Shown one piece after another: positions 33,401-47,293 of a stretch of DNA of 64,000 nt (within the stretch, counting starts at the first letter, position 1; every line of letters starts with the position of its first letter). This DNA comes from Calonectria ilicicola (taxonomy: Eukaryota; Ascomycota; Sordariomycetes; Hypocreales; Nectriaceae), in contig CP085828.1 in the NCBI GenBank assembly GCA_020809705.1, positions 2,046,001-2,110,000 of the forward strand, written 5' to 3'. The notes under the pieces are model-generated. The model worked only from the letters and a program-made list of their open reading frames with translations, had not been told where the DNA came from and did no database searches. Both the position numbers and the translations under genes were made by a program.

Positions 33401-34865
33401 TATCCGCCGTTCCTTTTGAATGCGCCATGATCCCAAAATGAGAAAAGGAAAGAAAAAAGAAAAAAAAATAATAATAAGTACATACGAGATGATGAGACGG
33501 GTCCTGCCCATCATGGTCCGTCCAGGCCAAGGTGGGGAGAAAATCCAGACCATGTAGCAAAACCCACAGAAGAAACCAAGCAGCAACTCCTCCGTCTTTT
33601 TTTGTGCGCGCATCCATCCCCCAAATGAAATAAAAGCCAAGAAAAAAAAACCTGGCAAAGGGTAACGAAAAGTCAGACAAGAAAGAATAACACGGGCCGG
33701 CCGGTTCGAGCGGTTCCCGGCAAAAGTCAGACCAAAGACACGGCCATGATTGGCAGGCAATTGGTGGTGGGGAGAGGCGTGAGTGTGAGCGTGACGAGGT
33801 TTGACTGCGGACTGGTGGAGGAGCCGATTCGAGCGACAGGCAGACATGGCGGACGCCAGGGGGCCCTCCTTCTATTTGGAGCGCCGAAGAAGCCCTGGAG
33901 AAGCCTTTAGGGCGCTCTTCCGGCATGTCCTAAAGGCTGGCCCTTGACTTAGTTGCTGCTCCAGGGGGGTCGCTAGTGCTGCACAGTTCCAAAACGGGTC
34001 CTGAGGCTGGGGCTCCCACGTGGATCGTGCAGGGGACAACACCCTCATGGAAGCCGTAAAAACTGTAAGTCATTCTATGGCCTTGTCGCCGTTGGCCGCC
34101 TCCCCACTCGCCCTGGGGCAGAATGACAATGATGATGAATATGATACTTGCGGGTCCTTTTTTCGCTGTTTCGGCTCCTTTTTTGGTGTGTCCTGAATAA
34201 GGCCTCAAATCTCCCCGGCTTGGTTTGGTCAAGCCACAGCCAAGACACACACAAAAAAAAACCGAGGCCAAAAATAAAGCGAACTGGCTGTCGTCACCAG
34301 CCCAGGTAGATGTGGGGCCTGTCTCACGAAGCAATGTGATGCACCGTTGCTTTGCAGCTAGTTCCAGGTAGCCTTGTCGAGTGCAATCAAATGGGAGGAA
34401 GCCTCGGGCATGGCAACCTGTCACTGCTCCTGTGCCGGCACCAGGACGGCATTTCTGATTCCTGCCATGCCGTCAAACCTGGTGTCATGTTAGTCAGGCC
34501 ATGTTCGCTGTTTGGGAACACGCGAGCGAGAGACGGAACTAGACGATGGCCCACGCCCTCCCAAGTCACACACTTACTCAACACTCAGACGCACGCACAC
34601 AAACACACCCCTCCTCTCCCCCACACCTTACACCAGCGGCACATGCCTCTCCCGCCGGGGTTTCCACCGGGGTCAGGCCTCACACTGCCTGTGTACATGC
34701 TCGGCACAGGTGCAGTTTGCAGTAAGCGCACTCAAAGATCATCCAGTGAGGGCCAGACCGGCAATGTTGACAAACCCACTGGATTAATGTGCTGTCAGAC
34801 TTGATCATTCGAAACTGGTGTGCGCACGCATTGGCCATCTTGTCAGTAGCCACGGTGGGGTTTTA

Positions 34866-34891
34866 GGTGGTAGTGGTGGTGGTGGTGGTGT
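34866..34891. repeat. GGT trinucleotide microsatellite
   Basis: A run of GGT/TGG triplets with one interruption (TAG). Confidence 0.6.
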
Positions 34892-35243
34892 TGATGCTTT
34901 AGCCGCTTAGGGATGTTGTGCTAGGGCGGTTGGTATCTTCAACCTCCCAACTGCTCTTGGTCTGATTGGGCGAAAAAGCTCCTGGACGAGAACCAAAGTT
35001 AGCCTTGCGTAGCGAGGAAATTGGCCACGCCATTATGGAGGTCAAGCCGAAGGGGACGAGCCCGGCAGTCCAGGCCCCACGGGAAGGTGAGTTCGGGGTG
35101 AGGGGAAATGCTCACCGTCAAGAGTGATGTCTGCTTCGTCTTGTGGATTGGAGACAACTTTTATCGCTGTCACAACAAATTTAGTTGCAAGAAAAGGTTG
35201 ACCAAGTCGAAATAGATTGAGTGAAGCAAAGATGATTATTGGA

Positions 35244-35273
35244 GTGGTGGTGGTGATGATGATGATGATGATG
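35244..35273. repeat. GGT/GAT trinucleotide microsatellite
   Basis: Four GGT-type triplets followed by about seven GAT triplets. Confidence 0.65.
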
Positions 35274-38200
35274 CAGATGGTCGAGCAAGGTCGAGTAGAT
35301 CTGAAGGATGATGCGGGATGAAGAACAAGAACGGATGGTAAGGCGTCCAGACTTATTATATGTTTTCAAAAAAAGGAGGGAAGGGGGGCCATAGGTTTGA
35401 GTTTGTCGAGTCGTGTGAAGGAAGTATCGTTTGTGAACGGGTGACGGGGTGAGCGGGGCGGCTTTGGAAACAACAAGGACAAGGCAGATATCCAGCCGGG
35501 AGAGCGAGGCGGAAGAGTATCCCACGAAACCGATTAGTTGGTTAACAACGGGAGACAAAGCGAAGGGAGGTCGAGCGTTAAAGTTTGTTCTGTTACAGTC
35601 AACTCGGGGACGTTGGCGGAGAGGTAATGTACCCTGCGCAGACCCGAACGGTATGGGCGGCAAGACGGCGGGACGGGGGACGACTGTGTGCTGCTGTGGC
35701 CCCGCTGCCCATGAGCATGAGCCGTCATGCCAGTTGTGAAAAATCTCCCGTTACAAAGTCGCAATGGCTGTCGGCGCGAGTCCCAGATTGCTCGAACCCC
35801 CGTCTCGACGGGGCTGGACAGGATACCCTGTGGTCCCTTTGGGAGGGGAGGGGTATGAAAGGTCAACGGCTTTTCACAAGGAGCAAACCCTCAATACCCA
35901 CTGATGGGAACAGGTACCCGTTGTTTGATCGCGCTACGGCCACGGCCGCGGGCCTGCAGGGAACGGACCCGAAAAGGCCAATGGGGGCCGAAGGGATATG
36001 AGAAAAGGAACGACGTCGCAAAAGTAGTGTACTCGCAATGACGAACAGGTGATGTGAGGTGAGGATAGGAAAAGAGGCCTGGGAGGCCTGGAAAATGGTG
36101 AGGGTGTGAGCGAACAATGGCATTGCCAGGGTGATCCGCTCTGGCGCCCCCAGGTCCTGGTTCTCGGTGCTGTCCAGAAGGCGCCAGGATCGATGGGTGG
36201 AGACAGCTTTAGCCAGGAGCTTGGAACTGTCAAGGGTAGACCGGGAGGCATGGGCATGGGGATTTTGGGGGGCAAAAAGGGTCGTGTGGTGTAGAGTCAA
36301 CAGAAGTCCGATGGAGTTCAAGCTTTAGATGCGCTCCCGGAAGGATGCCGAGTGCTCTGGCTAAAGTTTAGTTAGCTTGGGGCCAAGGCAGTTGGCTGTT
36401 GTAGTTGGCGAGGTACGTCAGTGCGCTCCATTTGCGAAACCTACTTACAGTTCGAAAGTGCGAAACAAGAAAAAGCGAAAGCGAGAGCCGAATGGAGGGA
36501 AGTGGGAGGTCAGAGACGAGTAGAGGTTGGTAGGGGTTTGGGTGCGGAGGAAAAGTAGATAAGTTGGTAGGTAGAGGGGAGAATTGGGGCAGAGTAAAAA
36601 GAAAAAAATCGAGACGCCATGTAGGTAGGTAGGGTAAGGTAAGGTAGAAAAAAAAAAAAAAAGCATGGTAAGGTTGGTAAGGCAAGCGGGCATGACAGGG
36701 TAGTAGAGGAGCAGAGCAGCAGGTAGTAGCAGCAGCATGAATGTAGTGGTGGCAGTGGTGGTGGGTGTATGTGGAGTGGGACATGTCAATTTGAAGCAGT
36801 TTTCGGTGTCCTGTTGTGGTGGTGGATGCAAGGTGAATTGAAGGAAATAGCTGCAGTACCGACTACCGCCTGTCGCAGTCGCAGGTACTGTGCTTAACAT
36901 AGAGCAGCACAGCAGATGAGACAACGCCGGTGTTTGCACTGGTCACTTGCCATCACCCCAGTCGTCTTTTTTTTTTTTTTTTGGTCTTAAACTGGTTTGC
37001 CCATTGATCTAGGCAGACTGACAAGCTGAATTGATACCCACACCCCAGTCAGTGTGTTTTAGCCATCGCTCAGTACCGGGTTCCTCAAAAGTTCTCAAGT
37101 CCTTCCATGTCTTCTCATCCTAGACCACGTTGACATGCCGCGTATTCCAAGAGAACAATGCTTGGCTCTCGTATGTGGGTGCCAGTAATCCATAACTTTT
37201 GGGCCTCCCGCCTCGCCCTACCTACCCTGCCATTACGGTGGTATGCGTTTGGGCAGACTGGCCAGAACAGCTCTGGCATTGGATCGACAGGGTAAGGATT
37301 ACGTCGGAGTATACAAAGCTCCATCCCCTCCTCCCCAGCAATGGGTCATCTCAATTGTGACCCGGCTCTCCAAGTGACAGCTGATAAACCCGCTGGCCGT
37401 CATCGACCATGCACCCCAGCTGCCAAGTCGCCCTGGCACTGTGCAGTCTGACACGGCCGTCAACCATGGAAAAAAAATCGCTTCTTACCTTTTGAATATC
37501 CGCTGTCAATGAGCCTCGTACCGGCCTTGCCATTATCCCCAACCAGCAGCGTGGGTCCAAACTCCACGAACCTATGGGCCACTTGAACGGGGTGAACCTT
37601 GAAGCCAAAGCTAGGCCACCTCGACGCTGGGGGGGGAAACCTAAAGGCGACCGACGTCTTTGCTATACCGGATTGGTAATCAGCCAGTTTCATGGACTCG
37701 ACAGCAGAGAGCCCTGTCCGCTGTCTGACATGTCACCCTGGCATCACCCATTTTTGATGGGGTTTTCTCTCGTTTTTCTTTCTTCTTTTTTTAGTTTTAG
37801 TTTTCTTCTGCAATCAACGCCCGGCTTGTTTTCTCCCCCCCTTTCTCTAATTGTCCCCTCCCGGCTGCGCCGTGCCCACCCATCCCCACACACCGCACTC
37901 CACGATGGGGGAGATAGGATGAATCAAGGAGGAAACGAAGGTTCAAGGCGAGGGACGGCACGGCGCGGGACATCATTCGCTTGCTCCGGGGAGTGCGTTT
38001 TGGGCGGAGTGGCCTTTGCGGAATTGAACTAGCCTACAACCCCAGGTAAATCGGCACTTGACAAACTTGCTCGGTAACGCCTCATGTCAAGAAATCAGCA
38101 ACATACGTGGATTGCGCCACAAGTTTGACCCAGCTCCCAAGCTGTGTTCACAATCACAGAGATAGACAGATCTGTCAGATGCTTATGGTCGCGTTGTCAC

Positions 38201-39006
38201 CAATGAGGAGGCCTCGTCATTGGCTCGACGGTCGTGCAATTGTTCGCAGTTACCACCCTCCACTGCGGGCGTCATCATCCACCGACCGGCCAGCGGCATT
38301 GGGTTGCGTCGCAACGGCGCCGTGCAGTTCGGTCGCGGAGTGCCCAGAGGGGAGAAGTGGGCGCATCCCAGTTATGTCGTAACGCAGCCGCTTCCTTGTT
38401 TGCTTGAGAGATGGGAACATGAAAAAGAAAAGCTGATGAGGGTACATGTTGGGACATGTGGTCGTCGGCTCATGCCCACCACTAAGCGTGGTGCACGCAC
38501 CGTGCAAAGCAGCTGGGACCATCTCCGGACTCGAAGCCATGCCACTCCCCAACATGATGCTAGATATTCGTCATAACTAGCAATCGTGTTGAGAGACGCA
38601 TGGCATTCACCGCTTCGGCCAAACAGCACGCCTGTGTCATCTCGGCTCTATGACGGATTCATCCTGCCCGCCACGCCGGGGGTTTGCTTCCCCTCCCGGT
38701 CGCGCAATGCCGTGTTATTTGGCCTTGCATTCCACTGATTCTCGGGCTTTTGTCACCGAAATTGAGGGGTACCGGCCGGCCCGTCAGGTAACGACCCGGT
38801 AAATGGCTTGCACGACATTTAATATCAACCCCGACGTCAGTAATCAATTTCAGCGTCACAGTCACCGGCAGCTAAGCTGAGCTGTTCTGTTGTGCTCTGA
38901 CATGTGGCATTGGGCCTTGGCTTGTGCCAGGTTTGTTTGTTCCTTTTGTTTTCCCTCCGCCCGCATCGGCGAGCCACGTCCTTTGTTAGTGAGATGCCGG
39001 GATGGA

Positions 39007-39055
39007 TGTGTGTGTGTGTGTGTGCGTGTGTGCGTGTGTGTGTGTGTGTGTGTGT
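39007..39055. repeat. TG dinucleotide microsatellite
   Basis: A near-pure (TG)n run of 49 nt, with C substitutions at two places. Confidence 0.85.
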
Positions 39056-42000
39056 CCGCCCTTGCGTTCGTGTTTGTCCACGACTGCTTGCTGTTGGCGT
39101 GTGTACGCATGCGCAACTTTTTCCTCCTGCTTGTTTTCATTTGCTCCAGTGTCAACATTGTGTGGTCTGATAATTTCCATCATCCCCTTTCAGCGAGATG
39201 CACCGGGGCAAAAGCCGTTTGCCCAGGACCTACTTCCTCTTTGGTCCGGCTGCTCGTTGCTGCTCGTTCCCGGCAGTCACCGGAGCTTTGCTTTCCACAA
39301 GCCGCCTCCACCACACGCTACCCACTACACTACCCATACACACTGCACTGCAGGTGTTTGGTGGCTCCTTGGCTCCAGCTAAGGTAGGTACCGTCTCAAC
39401 GTCCGTCCCCGTCTATGTAGGTAGGCACAGTAGCTCCTCCGCCGCTCCTCCACCTCAACTCCGTCAGACTCTTTCAACCCCACCCTCCCGGCGCTCGTGG
39501 GTTCCCGTTCAGGCTTCCTCCTCACATACCGGCGGCCATATCAGAACCAGCGCCTTACACCCTCGACCGCGACCACGACCAAAGCCCGAAATTCCTACCC
39601 CCAAGACCCCTGTCCCAATTAGACTGCCACCCCCCCATATGTAGTCATCCGCCTTCAATCCTGTCACCTTGTCCCTGTCGGCCAGTGTTCACCCAAAACG
39701 AAACGATGAGCCTCAAATGACAAACTGCAAACCACCAAACTTACCTACGAATACGCCCCCCTTCACTCTGCGTCATCAGCCTCCCGGGAGGTCATGGCAA
39801 ACAAATAGGCTCTCTTCCGGATGCCAGGGGCCACGGAGACACCGCCCCATTATTGCTTCTTTTCTCCTCCTGTTACGGGAGAATACAGCCCCGAACACGA
39901 CAGCATGAAGCAAGCATTGACGGAGCACCGCTTGGTAAACCTTAGCTACCATGCCCAGTTGCCACCGTTGCTGATCAGCCGGACTAGCCACCAAGCTTCG
40001 CGTGCCCTGCCCTCATCTCCAATTATCCATTCTGCCGGGTTTCTTCCCCTGTACAAAGGGACCAGCCTGATCTCTATGCCCTCGTCATCACACCCGCCAG
40101 CATGGTTCCACCGGAACCACAGAGCCCCCGGTACACAACAAAGTTTTGTGGCACGGCCATTGAGTCGTGTTTGGCCTCATGCTCTGTTCTCCCGACAATT
40201 CTGGCACAGTCGAGAAAGGTTATCTCCGCGCTAAATCATGTTTGCACTCTCCGCCGGTGTATCAGCGGCTACGGGACTAGAAGCCGCACCCCGCGGACAC
40301 ACCTCAATGACACGCCGCCGCACGGCGCATTGGCCCGCCCGCCCCGACTGGTTGCCGACGGTGTTCAAGCCCCCGATCTGCGTAACAAACTGTCAGTACG
40401 TCAATCAGGGGATGCCATTATTGTGTACGTATCAAACACCGCCTGAGCCTACGTGAGCATGGGCCATCCCACATGATGCCTGCCTCCTTGAGCCTCGTTG
40501 CTGAAACTGAGGCTACAGCCGAGAAGTGGCCCGTCAATCCGCGAATTCCGTAAACCATTGACTTACACGCACAGCCCAGAGGCGTGGCACCACCTCAACA
40601 TTCGCCTTAGCTCTATCTTTGAAATTCTAGTCATGTGCTTGGTCTCATTCAATAGAAAAAAAGAAAAAAATACATGCCAAATAGGAAGCTCTAAGAAAAA
40701 AAAAGTACAGGACATGACACTTCCTACTTCCCCCATTGAGAGGAGTCTCCTTTACACGTGCATTCATGTGTCATGGTCGTTCGTCCCATCTCGGGTTTTG
40801 ATCAGGCCCGCCATCAAATGGTGTATTCATCTGCCGGCCACCGGCATGCCGAGTTGTTCCCCAGCTGCAGACGCCTCCGCCTCGGATCTGTCAATTGATG
40901 TCGTTTTTTTTTTTTTTTGCTCTGGTCGGGCTTCACCCCCGTCGCCCTTGACCCTGTCTACTCCTTTCAGTGACGTCGACGACCAGCAGTATAGCCCTGG
41001 TCCCTGTGAATTGCTCGCACCAGACTTCCATCTTACGATCACGTCTTGGTCCACTTTATTGCAGCTACGGCTTGCCTTGATAGTGGGTTCATTCCTTCAA
41101 AGACGTGTCGAGACATCAGCGGAATGTTCCAACATGACCTCTCCAAATCCCGGGTGATACTTTGACCCTGGGCCGCATTTTCGGCATCAAAAACTTTGGG
41201 TCCCCCTCCCATGTCAAGGCACAGCGAAGCCAATATTCTCCATTGGGATTGGTCACTGTCGAATGAGGCGATGCCATCTCCACCGACAGGCCACTTCTAA
41301 AGGCACTTCCAGAACGCCTAGTCGAACATTGGTCCCAACGAAGGTTACCGCCCTGTCGCCGCCACTTTTCTCTGTCCCCCTACAGAGACCCTGTTCTGGA
41401 CCTGGCTTGCGAGAACACCCCCACTATTCTGTCCTAAGGAATCGCTGCTAGACAAAGCAACATGCTGACGGCGGTGATGCCACCACATGGCACTCCATGT
41501 CATAGCATTGTAGTGAGCCCTGATCCTAGACGTCCGGTTCCGCGTCCATATCCTCGGTGCACGTTTCAGGGGCAATTCACCACGTGAGGAGATCGCCATG
41601 TGGTAGGTACCCAGATACTGGGTGCCTCGATTCCTCAAGATGGGGGGATCTCTGAGACCAATCTCGTCTCATTGCACCCCGGCCTAAATGATATATTCGA
41701 AACGGTCTCGTGGCCGTCCTCCCTGTTTGCAGTTTTCGGGCTTCGGAAGACCTTTCCTAAAAGCATTTGTCGTCTTTGACCAATCTCGATCACCAGCAGA
41801 TGCAAAAAAAAAAAACAAAGTGGTGTCTCGCTAATTAATATCCCGTCCCTGCATGCAGTGCACTCACACACTAGCGACGAGGGTTCCGCAGACAAGGGCA
41901 TCCTTCAACAATTTCACCGTCACCCTGGACTCTGCACCTGCTGTACGCATCCTACGTCTCCTTATCATGCGTCATGGCATGCTCCGATGTATCGGTTTTT

Positions 42001-42340
42001 TTTTTCGCTCTTATTTTTTATTATTTTATTTTTATTATTTTTATTTCACTGTATTCCTTGCTCTGTCCGCGTGGGCCGTTGAAAAATCTTATGACAATCC
42101 ACAAAGAAAACATTAATTGCTGGTAATGGTTCCATTGGCCCCCACCAGACCTGAAATAGACCTTCCTTTTTTCCGAACGAGTTGACAAGTCCAGGGTGTG
42201 GGGGGGTGTTGTAAAAATGACCAAGCAAAAAAAAAAACAAGTCGTGCGTCAAAGCTGCAATGCAAAATAGTCACACCGTCTAAAGCCCTACCCTAAGCGA
42301 TGACCAGCAAGAGTATGTGTCAATTCGAGTTGATCCGTAG

Positions 42341-45300
42341 CTAGGGACCAGCCTCGGCTTCATTCCCCAGAACGGCCTCATTGTCCCCATTGGGTTTGGT
42401 TGGTTGGGACCCGAGATGATTCAGGGTGTTGACTTTCATCTCAAGCACATCGGCGTCGCTCCCTTGCCTCTCGGTTTCTTCAAATGTGAAGGCCTCAGAT
42501 AGGTTGACAGCTAGGAATGTTTTGGGGAGTTTGACCCTGCAAAGCTGAGTTAGTCGATCTGTCAAAAGGATTCGTGCATAAAAAGAAAGCTTACTGGTTA
42601 AACTTGGCCCGGAGCGTCTTGATCACCTGCAACCAATCCGCGTGGGGCGTCAAACTCCGCCTCGGAGCGCACCCAATGCAATGTCGGCTATCCAATTGAA
42701 CGTGGAGGGGGTCAAAGACGTGGCAGCCTGGGCTGATGGTGATGCGGATACTGTATGTGAAGGTGGGCTCGTCATCTGATGACCCGTGAACCGCCGTTTT
42801 TGATTCCGATTCGTACAGCTCGAAGCTGATCTGCGAAAGGTAATCGAGCTCAGGAATGGTGCTTCGCTTAATTTTGGTTTCAATGCCGCCCTCGATGATG
42901 CAATTGAGCAGCGTGTAAATGTGTGACTCTTTAGTGAAGTAGAAAAAGGATTTAGCGTCGTCAGAGGCCTGCATTTCCTCGAGGTCCTGGACAATTTCCT
43001 TAAGGAGGGGTAGCGACGTAAGCAGACCAATCTCGAGCTTTTCGCTATCCGAGATACCGTACTCCTGGGGACATATGAAATCGAAGAGCACCTTAGCGAG
43101 CCGGTAGAGCTCCTGCAAGGGCTCATGTCGTGCATCGGTCTTGGCAGTGCTCTGATGTGTACCCTTATAGAGACGGAAGTACTGTTCAGGTGGCGCTTCC
43201 TCGTTCGAGTGTCGCAGGTTGTTAAGAAACGAGCGTCTCCTGAAGAGCTTCTTGACGGAAGCTGACCGACTACCGATATCGACCTTGTCCGAACCATCCG
43301 GTGAGGCATTTTGAGCTTTGTCTAGCTTGAGATCCTCGGATATTCTGCTGTCTTCTGACACCTTTGGCTTTGACTCCGTGATTGCAGAGCCGTACTCCTC
43401 TAGCATGTGCTTGGGCGGAGTATATACCCATTCGAGAAACTGGCGATTGTGCAGGGCATCGAATTTCATGGTATCATACAACTCCGAAATCTTGCTGGGG
43501 TCGACCTTATCGCCGTCGCAAAACTCAGCAAACAGCTTTTCCCATCGCTCGCGGAACAGCTCTGCGTCCTCGCCACAGCACCATCGGGGCTGAATGTTGT
43601 TGACGGCGTTGACATGTGAGAGGGATGATGCAATGGACGAGCTAGAGCCCTCTCCCGTGAGCTTCTCGGAACTTGGGTTTGAAATGGAATTGAGAGACGT
43701 GGCTGCGCCGCTATGCAGTTTACTGTAGTTGTAATGCATGACGCGACGGTGGAATTTCATCAGCTGCACCACGCGAGTCTGGACCTCGGAGGGCTCTGGC
43801 ATATTTTCGGGCCAGGCAAATTGAGCAGGGCGCTCATTGCCCTTGCGCAAAAGCCCCTTCAGCTTCTTTTTGACCTTGTCCATCTCATCCTTTGCAGCAT
43901 TGGAATCGTCAAGAAGATCCTTGCGGATTGTGATAAAGTCTTCTGGTATATCTTTCTGATCCAGAAATGACGAGGCCCAAATCTGAGCACTCGTCGTGAC
44001 ACGTCGCTCGGAACTACTGAAAACGTGGACTTCGTCCAATATGTCCCTGTTCAGTAACATCAAGTCATTACGCATGCTTTCGCCGAGTTCCTGGGCTTGG
44101 TATCGCGCAGAATGGGTTGGCTCGCCTCCCCATTTGACAATAAGTTGCAGCTTGTCAAGGACCAAACTCTCCTCGGCGGCTGTAAATTTAGACATTGTCA
44201 CTCCAGAGAGAGAGTCATGCCGTTTTGGAGGCCGGTGTGGTTCATCTGTGGAAGACATGTTGCCTTCTTCTTCAACGGCGTTGGACGCCGCCGGTTCAGC
44301 CACGACCGGCTCATCCACCACAGGGGGTGGTGTTTCCGTCTTCTTCTTGCGGAACATTGGCTTTATCTGAACCTTGGTGCCTGCCCAGCTGCCTTTCTTT
44401 ACAAGGACATTACGAAGGGAGCGGAGCTTCGCTCTGTCTTCGACATCTTCTTCAAACGCCACATCAACAGCCTGTATTACGCTAGCTAGCGCAGCCTCGC
44501 CAATCAACAATACTTCTTCCTGGTGGCCCTTGAGAAGCGCAATGAAAGGTTCCGTGTGAAAAGTAAATTTGTACTTCTGTTTTGGCGTCCGATCTGCATG
44601 CCGAATGACGGAAACCATGCCCTTCAACTTCCAAGAATGCTTGGGGGGTGGCGGTGCTGGGGCGCCGTCCTCATGATGGGCTGAATAAGGAGGTTCAATG
44701 ATAGAAGAACGCTGGGTGGACGAAGGCGCAGATGTTGCTCCAGGAATGGATAGATCCAGAGGAGGAGGTGGGTTTGAACCTTGTGATTTTGCTGGTTGAC
44801 TATCATAGGGTATTGAAGAACTGGCGGCACTGGGAACCCGGCGGAATGATTCGATGCTCTGGGTATCGGCGCCGTTCGTGGCTGGTGTAGTGGTCCCCTT
44901 GGTTCCATTTGCAGAAGGCACACTGGTGACTTCACGGTCTTTGAATGCGTTTGCGGCTCTGCTGAAAGGGTCGGTGTCTGACGGGGCAGGCGAGGGCATT
45001 GGTGGTGTGACACCGCCGCGGCGAAGGCGTTCCTTGACAAATATGTCCTTGAGAATGGTTGCGCAATGCTCGTAGTAGTCGTCATTATCCTTGACAAAAC
45101 TCCAACCGTTGACGTCAATGACATAGCTTTTGCCTGATGCTCGGAGAAGGTCAAAACCACAAACTCGCTGGCCGAATGCAGTGGAAATCTTGCTGGCCAT
45201 TTCCTTTTCCTCTGGGCCTAAAGCTGTGACGTAGCGTAGTTCCTTGCCGTGTGTATTCCTCCTCACGACACCATCGACCACAGGACTTTTTCGAGTTTCG

Positions 45301-47293
45301 GCGTGGCAGTAGTTGGGCCCGACAGTGTATGCTTTGACGTCCTCAGCATTATCCACCTGCATAAAGCTTTCGTAAATGTAGCTGCTATTAGGTTCGGTGA
45401 TGGCACGCGGGATCGTAAGATCGGGGATAAAGTCGGAACTCTTGTTTCCAATCTTCCTGAACAACTTGCGCGCACCCCCACCGGCGCTCTTGGGGAAGTA
45501 GATGATGATGTTATGGTCTTCACCACTGGTTGGCTTTTCCACAAAGGGTTTCTTAAGAACAGCGCCATCAACACTGATCGCATCCCCATCGTCGACCAAT
45601 TCTACCTTGGGAAGGGGGAGAGGTTGTTCGGGAGACAGTGGTTCCATAGTAACACCGGATATATCCTTGATATGCTTGGCCACTTCTGGGGTGAGCATTT
45701 GGGGGCCTCCATCGCGGCTCACCTCAACCCTCTTGGGTGTTCGAACGTGGATTTTATCTAGTAAATGAAGACAAAGACGGCGATCCCAAAGAATTTTCTG
45801 CATAGGAACGTCATTGACACAAAAGGGCTTGCGTGTCTTGACGTACGCGATGGCCTTTTCGAGTGGGAAGCCGTCCGAGTAAAATGATATGAGATAGTCG
45901 CTGGGGATTTGTTAGTGACCGGATCAGGAAGGACAGCACGTGCCTGGTGCAGATGGTTGATGCAAGCCACTATGCTGTTTCGGCACACCGAATGCACTCA
46001 CCATATGGGCCAATTCTCGACCTCTGGGACATTTGCGATTAGCGCAATTCTAGAAAATTGACTATTTTGTCCCGATACAACTTACCTTCATCGAGGATGA
46101 CTTTGTCACCAAATACAACAACGTCGAATTCGCGATTGGCGATGAGCCGATTCAGAATGGTCCTGCTAGGCTTACTTCTGGCTTTGACATCAAGCGCACA
46201 GACGCCGATAACGCCCCAGGGCGCTGGTTTCACTGGATAAAGTCAGGGCTTTTGATGCGGACACAATATGCTTGTCTGAGGCGTGGCAAAGCTTACCCTC
46301 GTCTCTCTCGCGATGATGCGGGCCCCTCTCGCTGCTTGGGCTGTGACTGCTGGTTGCAGTACTACCGCTAAATCGTCTTTTTGCCCGACTGCGGGAGCGA
46401 TCGGGCTGGGCGCGCAGATTGGGGGCGTTGTTCTGCATGTTGTCCGCGCGGTGAGTTCGTCTTCTCAGGTCGAAGGACTGGGAATGGGTGTCTCGAGGAG
46501 CCAAGTGGTGATGGCTAATTCCAGAAGAGCCTGTGTGAGAAACCGACGAGCTAGTAACAATTACGTTGGTGAGTTCAGCTTCAGATGGAGATGGACCAAG
46601 GCCTTTGGAGGGAGACAAGAAGTTAGGAATGGAACGAGGAGGGGTTCCAAACTCGGTACCGTGCCCAGAGCCAGAAGTGATGACGCCGCGAGCTGAAGCC
46701 AAGGAATGGATTGAGGTTCCAGAGAGCCTTTTAGACTGGGTGTCAGAAGAAAAAGATCTGGAAACGAAGGCAGGATCTGCAGAGACGGTGTAGAGAGCGT
46801 TGTCAGCGGTGGCGGCGACGGCCAAGTGGTTATGCAGCTGGTGGGGATCTTCCCCAAAGACAAGCTGCGAGTCGGCTAGTGCTAGGTCCTCGCTCCAAGC
46901 GTCTGAAGTTGTGGACTCACCGCGGGCGCGGGTGAGTCGAGATCTGGGGCTCCTCAATGAGCTAGAGGAGCGTGGCGGGATAGAAAGGCTAGCACGGCGG
47001 GCATGGATTTCCGAGGTGCCAGGTTCGGGGCAGCGACCCTTTCTGCTGGCGATGGAATTCGCGAGGGGCGACGAGGAGAAGGGCGATTGCGACTGCGAAG
47101 AACGGCGGGAAAGCTTGGACTGGGGCAGCGAAAGAGGGACAGGAAGAGAAGAAGAAGGAAGAGGGTCATGCGAAAAGTCGGAACAAACGTCGTAGGAGGG
47201 GCTAGTCGGGCAAGTTGGGTTATCTGCGGCGCCGATGGTGCCAACAAGATTCGGGCCCGGTCCGTCCTTGTCTATTATGTCCACGGCATCCAT
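42341..47293 (-). CDS. vip1: Inositol hexakisphosphate/diphosphoinositol-pentakisphosphate kinase (Vip1/Asp1)
   Basis: Five exons (47293-46297, 46232-46086, 46023-46002, 45900-42595, 42536-42341) encode 1555 residues, and every phase agrees. Residues 1 to ~332 are a low-complexity, Ser-rich extension. The ATP-grasp kinase domain follows: [40 protein letters not shown] (across introns 2 and 3), [19 protein letters not shown], and later [20 protein letters not shown] with [13 protein letters not shown]. The second domain is histidine-phosphatase-like, with the [10 protein letters not shown] motif near residue 820 and a late [12 protein letters not shown] motif. The bifunctional enzyme makes (kinase) and degrades (phosphatase) inositol pyrophosphates such as 1-InsP7. 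These act in phosphate homeostasis, polarity and microtubule control. Exon 3 is only 22 nt. The ATG at 47293 is the first ATG in frame; upstream the frame stays open with only a GTG at 47320. Confidence 0.95.

Larger units (their letters stand above)
27594..42340. other. 14.7-kb region without a recognisable gene
   Basis: It runs from the 5' side of the MFS gene to the 3' end of vip1. Open frames of 60-200 codons occur on both strands, but they overlap each other, are rich in Ser, Pro, His and Arg as expected from chance frames, and contain no family motifs or phase-consistent exon chains. Present instead are simple repeats, homopolymer runs and one perfect inverted repeat (listed separately). 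It may contain long non-coding transcripts or regulatory DNA, but nothing in the sequence proves it. Confidence 0.5.

Noticed and set aside
33375..33926. Minus-strand frame of 183 codons with hydrophobic stretches
   Set aside because: The Phe and Tyr runs come from T-rich simple sequence, and no splice partner or family motif is seen.
28481..42000. Search for a transposon or other mobile element in the gene-poor region
   Set aside because: No long terminal repeats, terminal inverted repeats with target duplications, or transposase/reverse-transcriptase motifs were seen in any frame.
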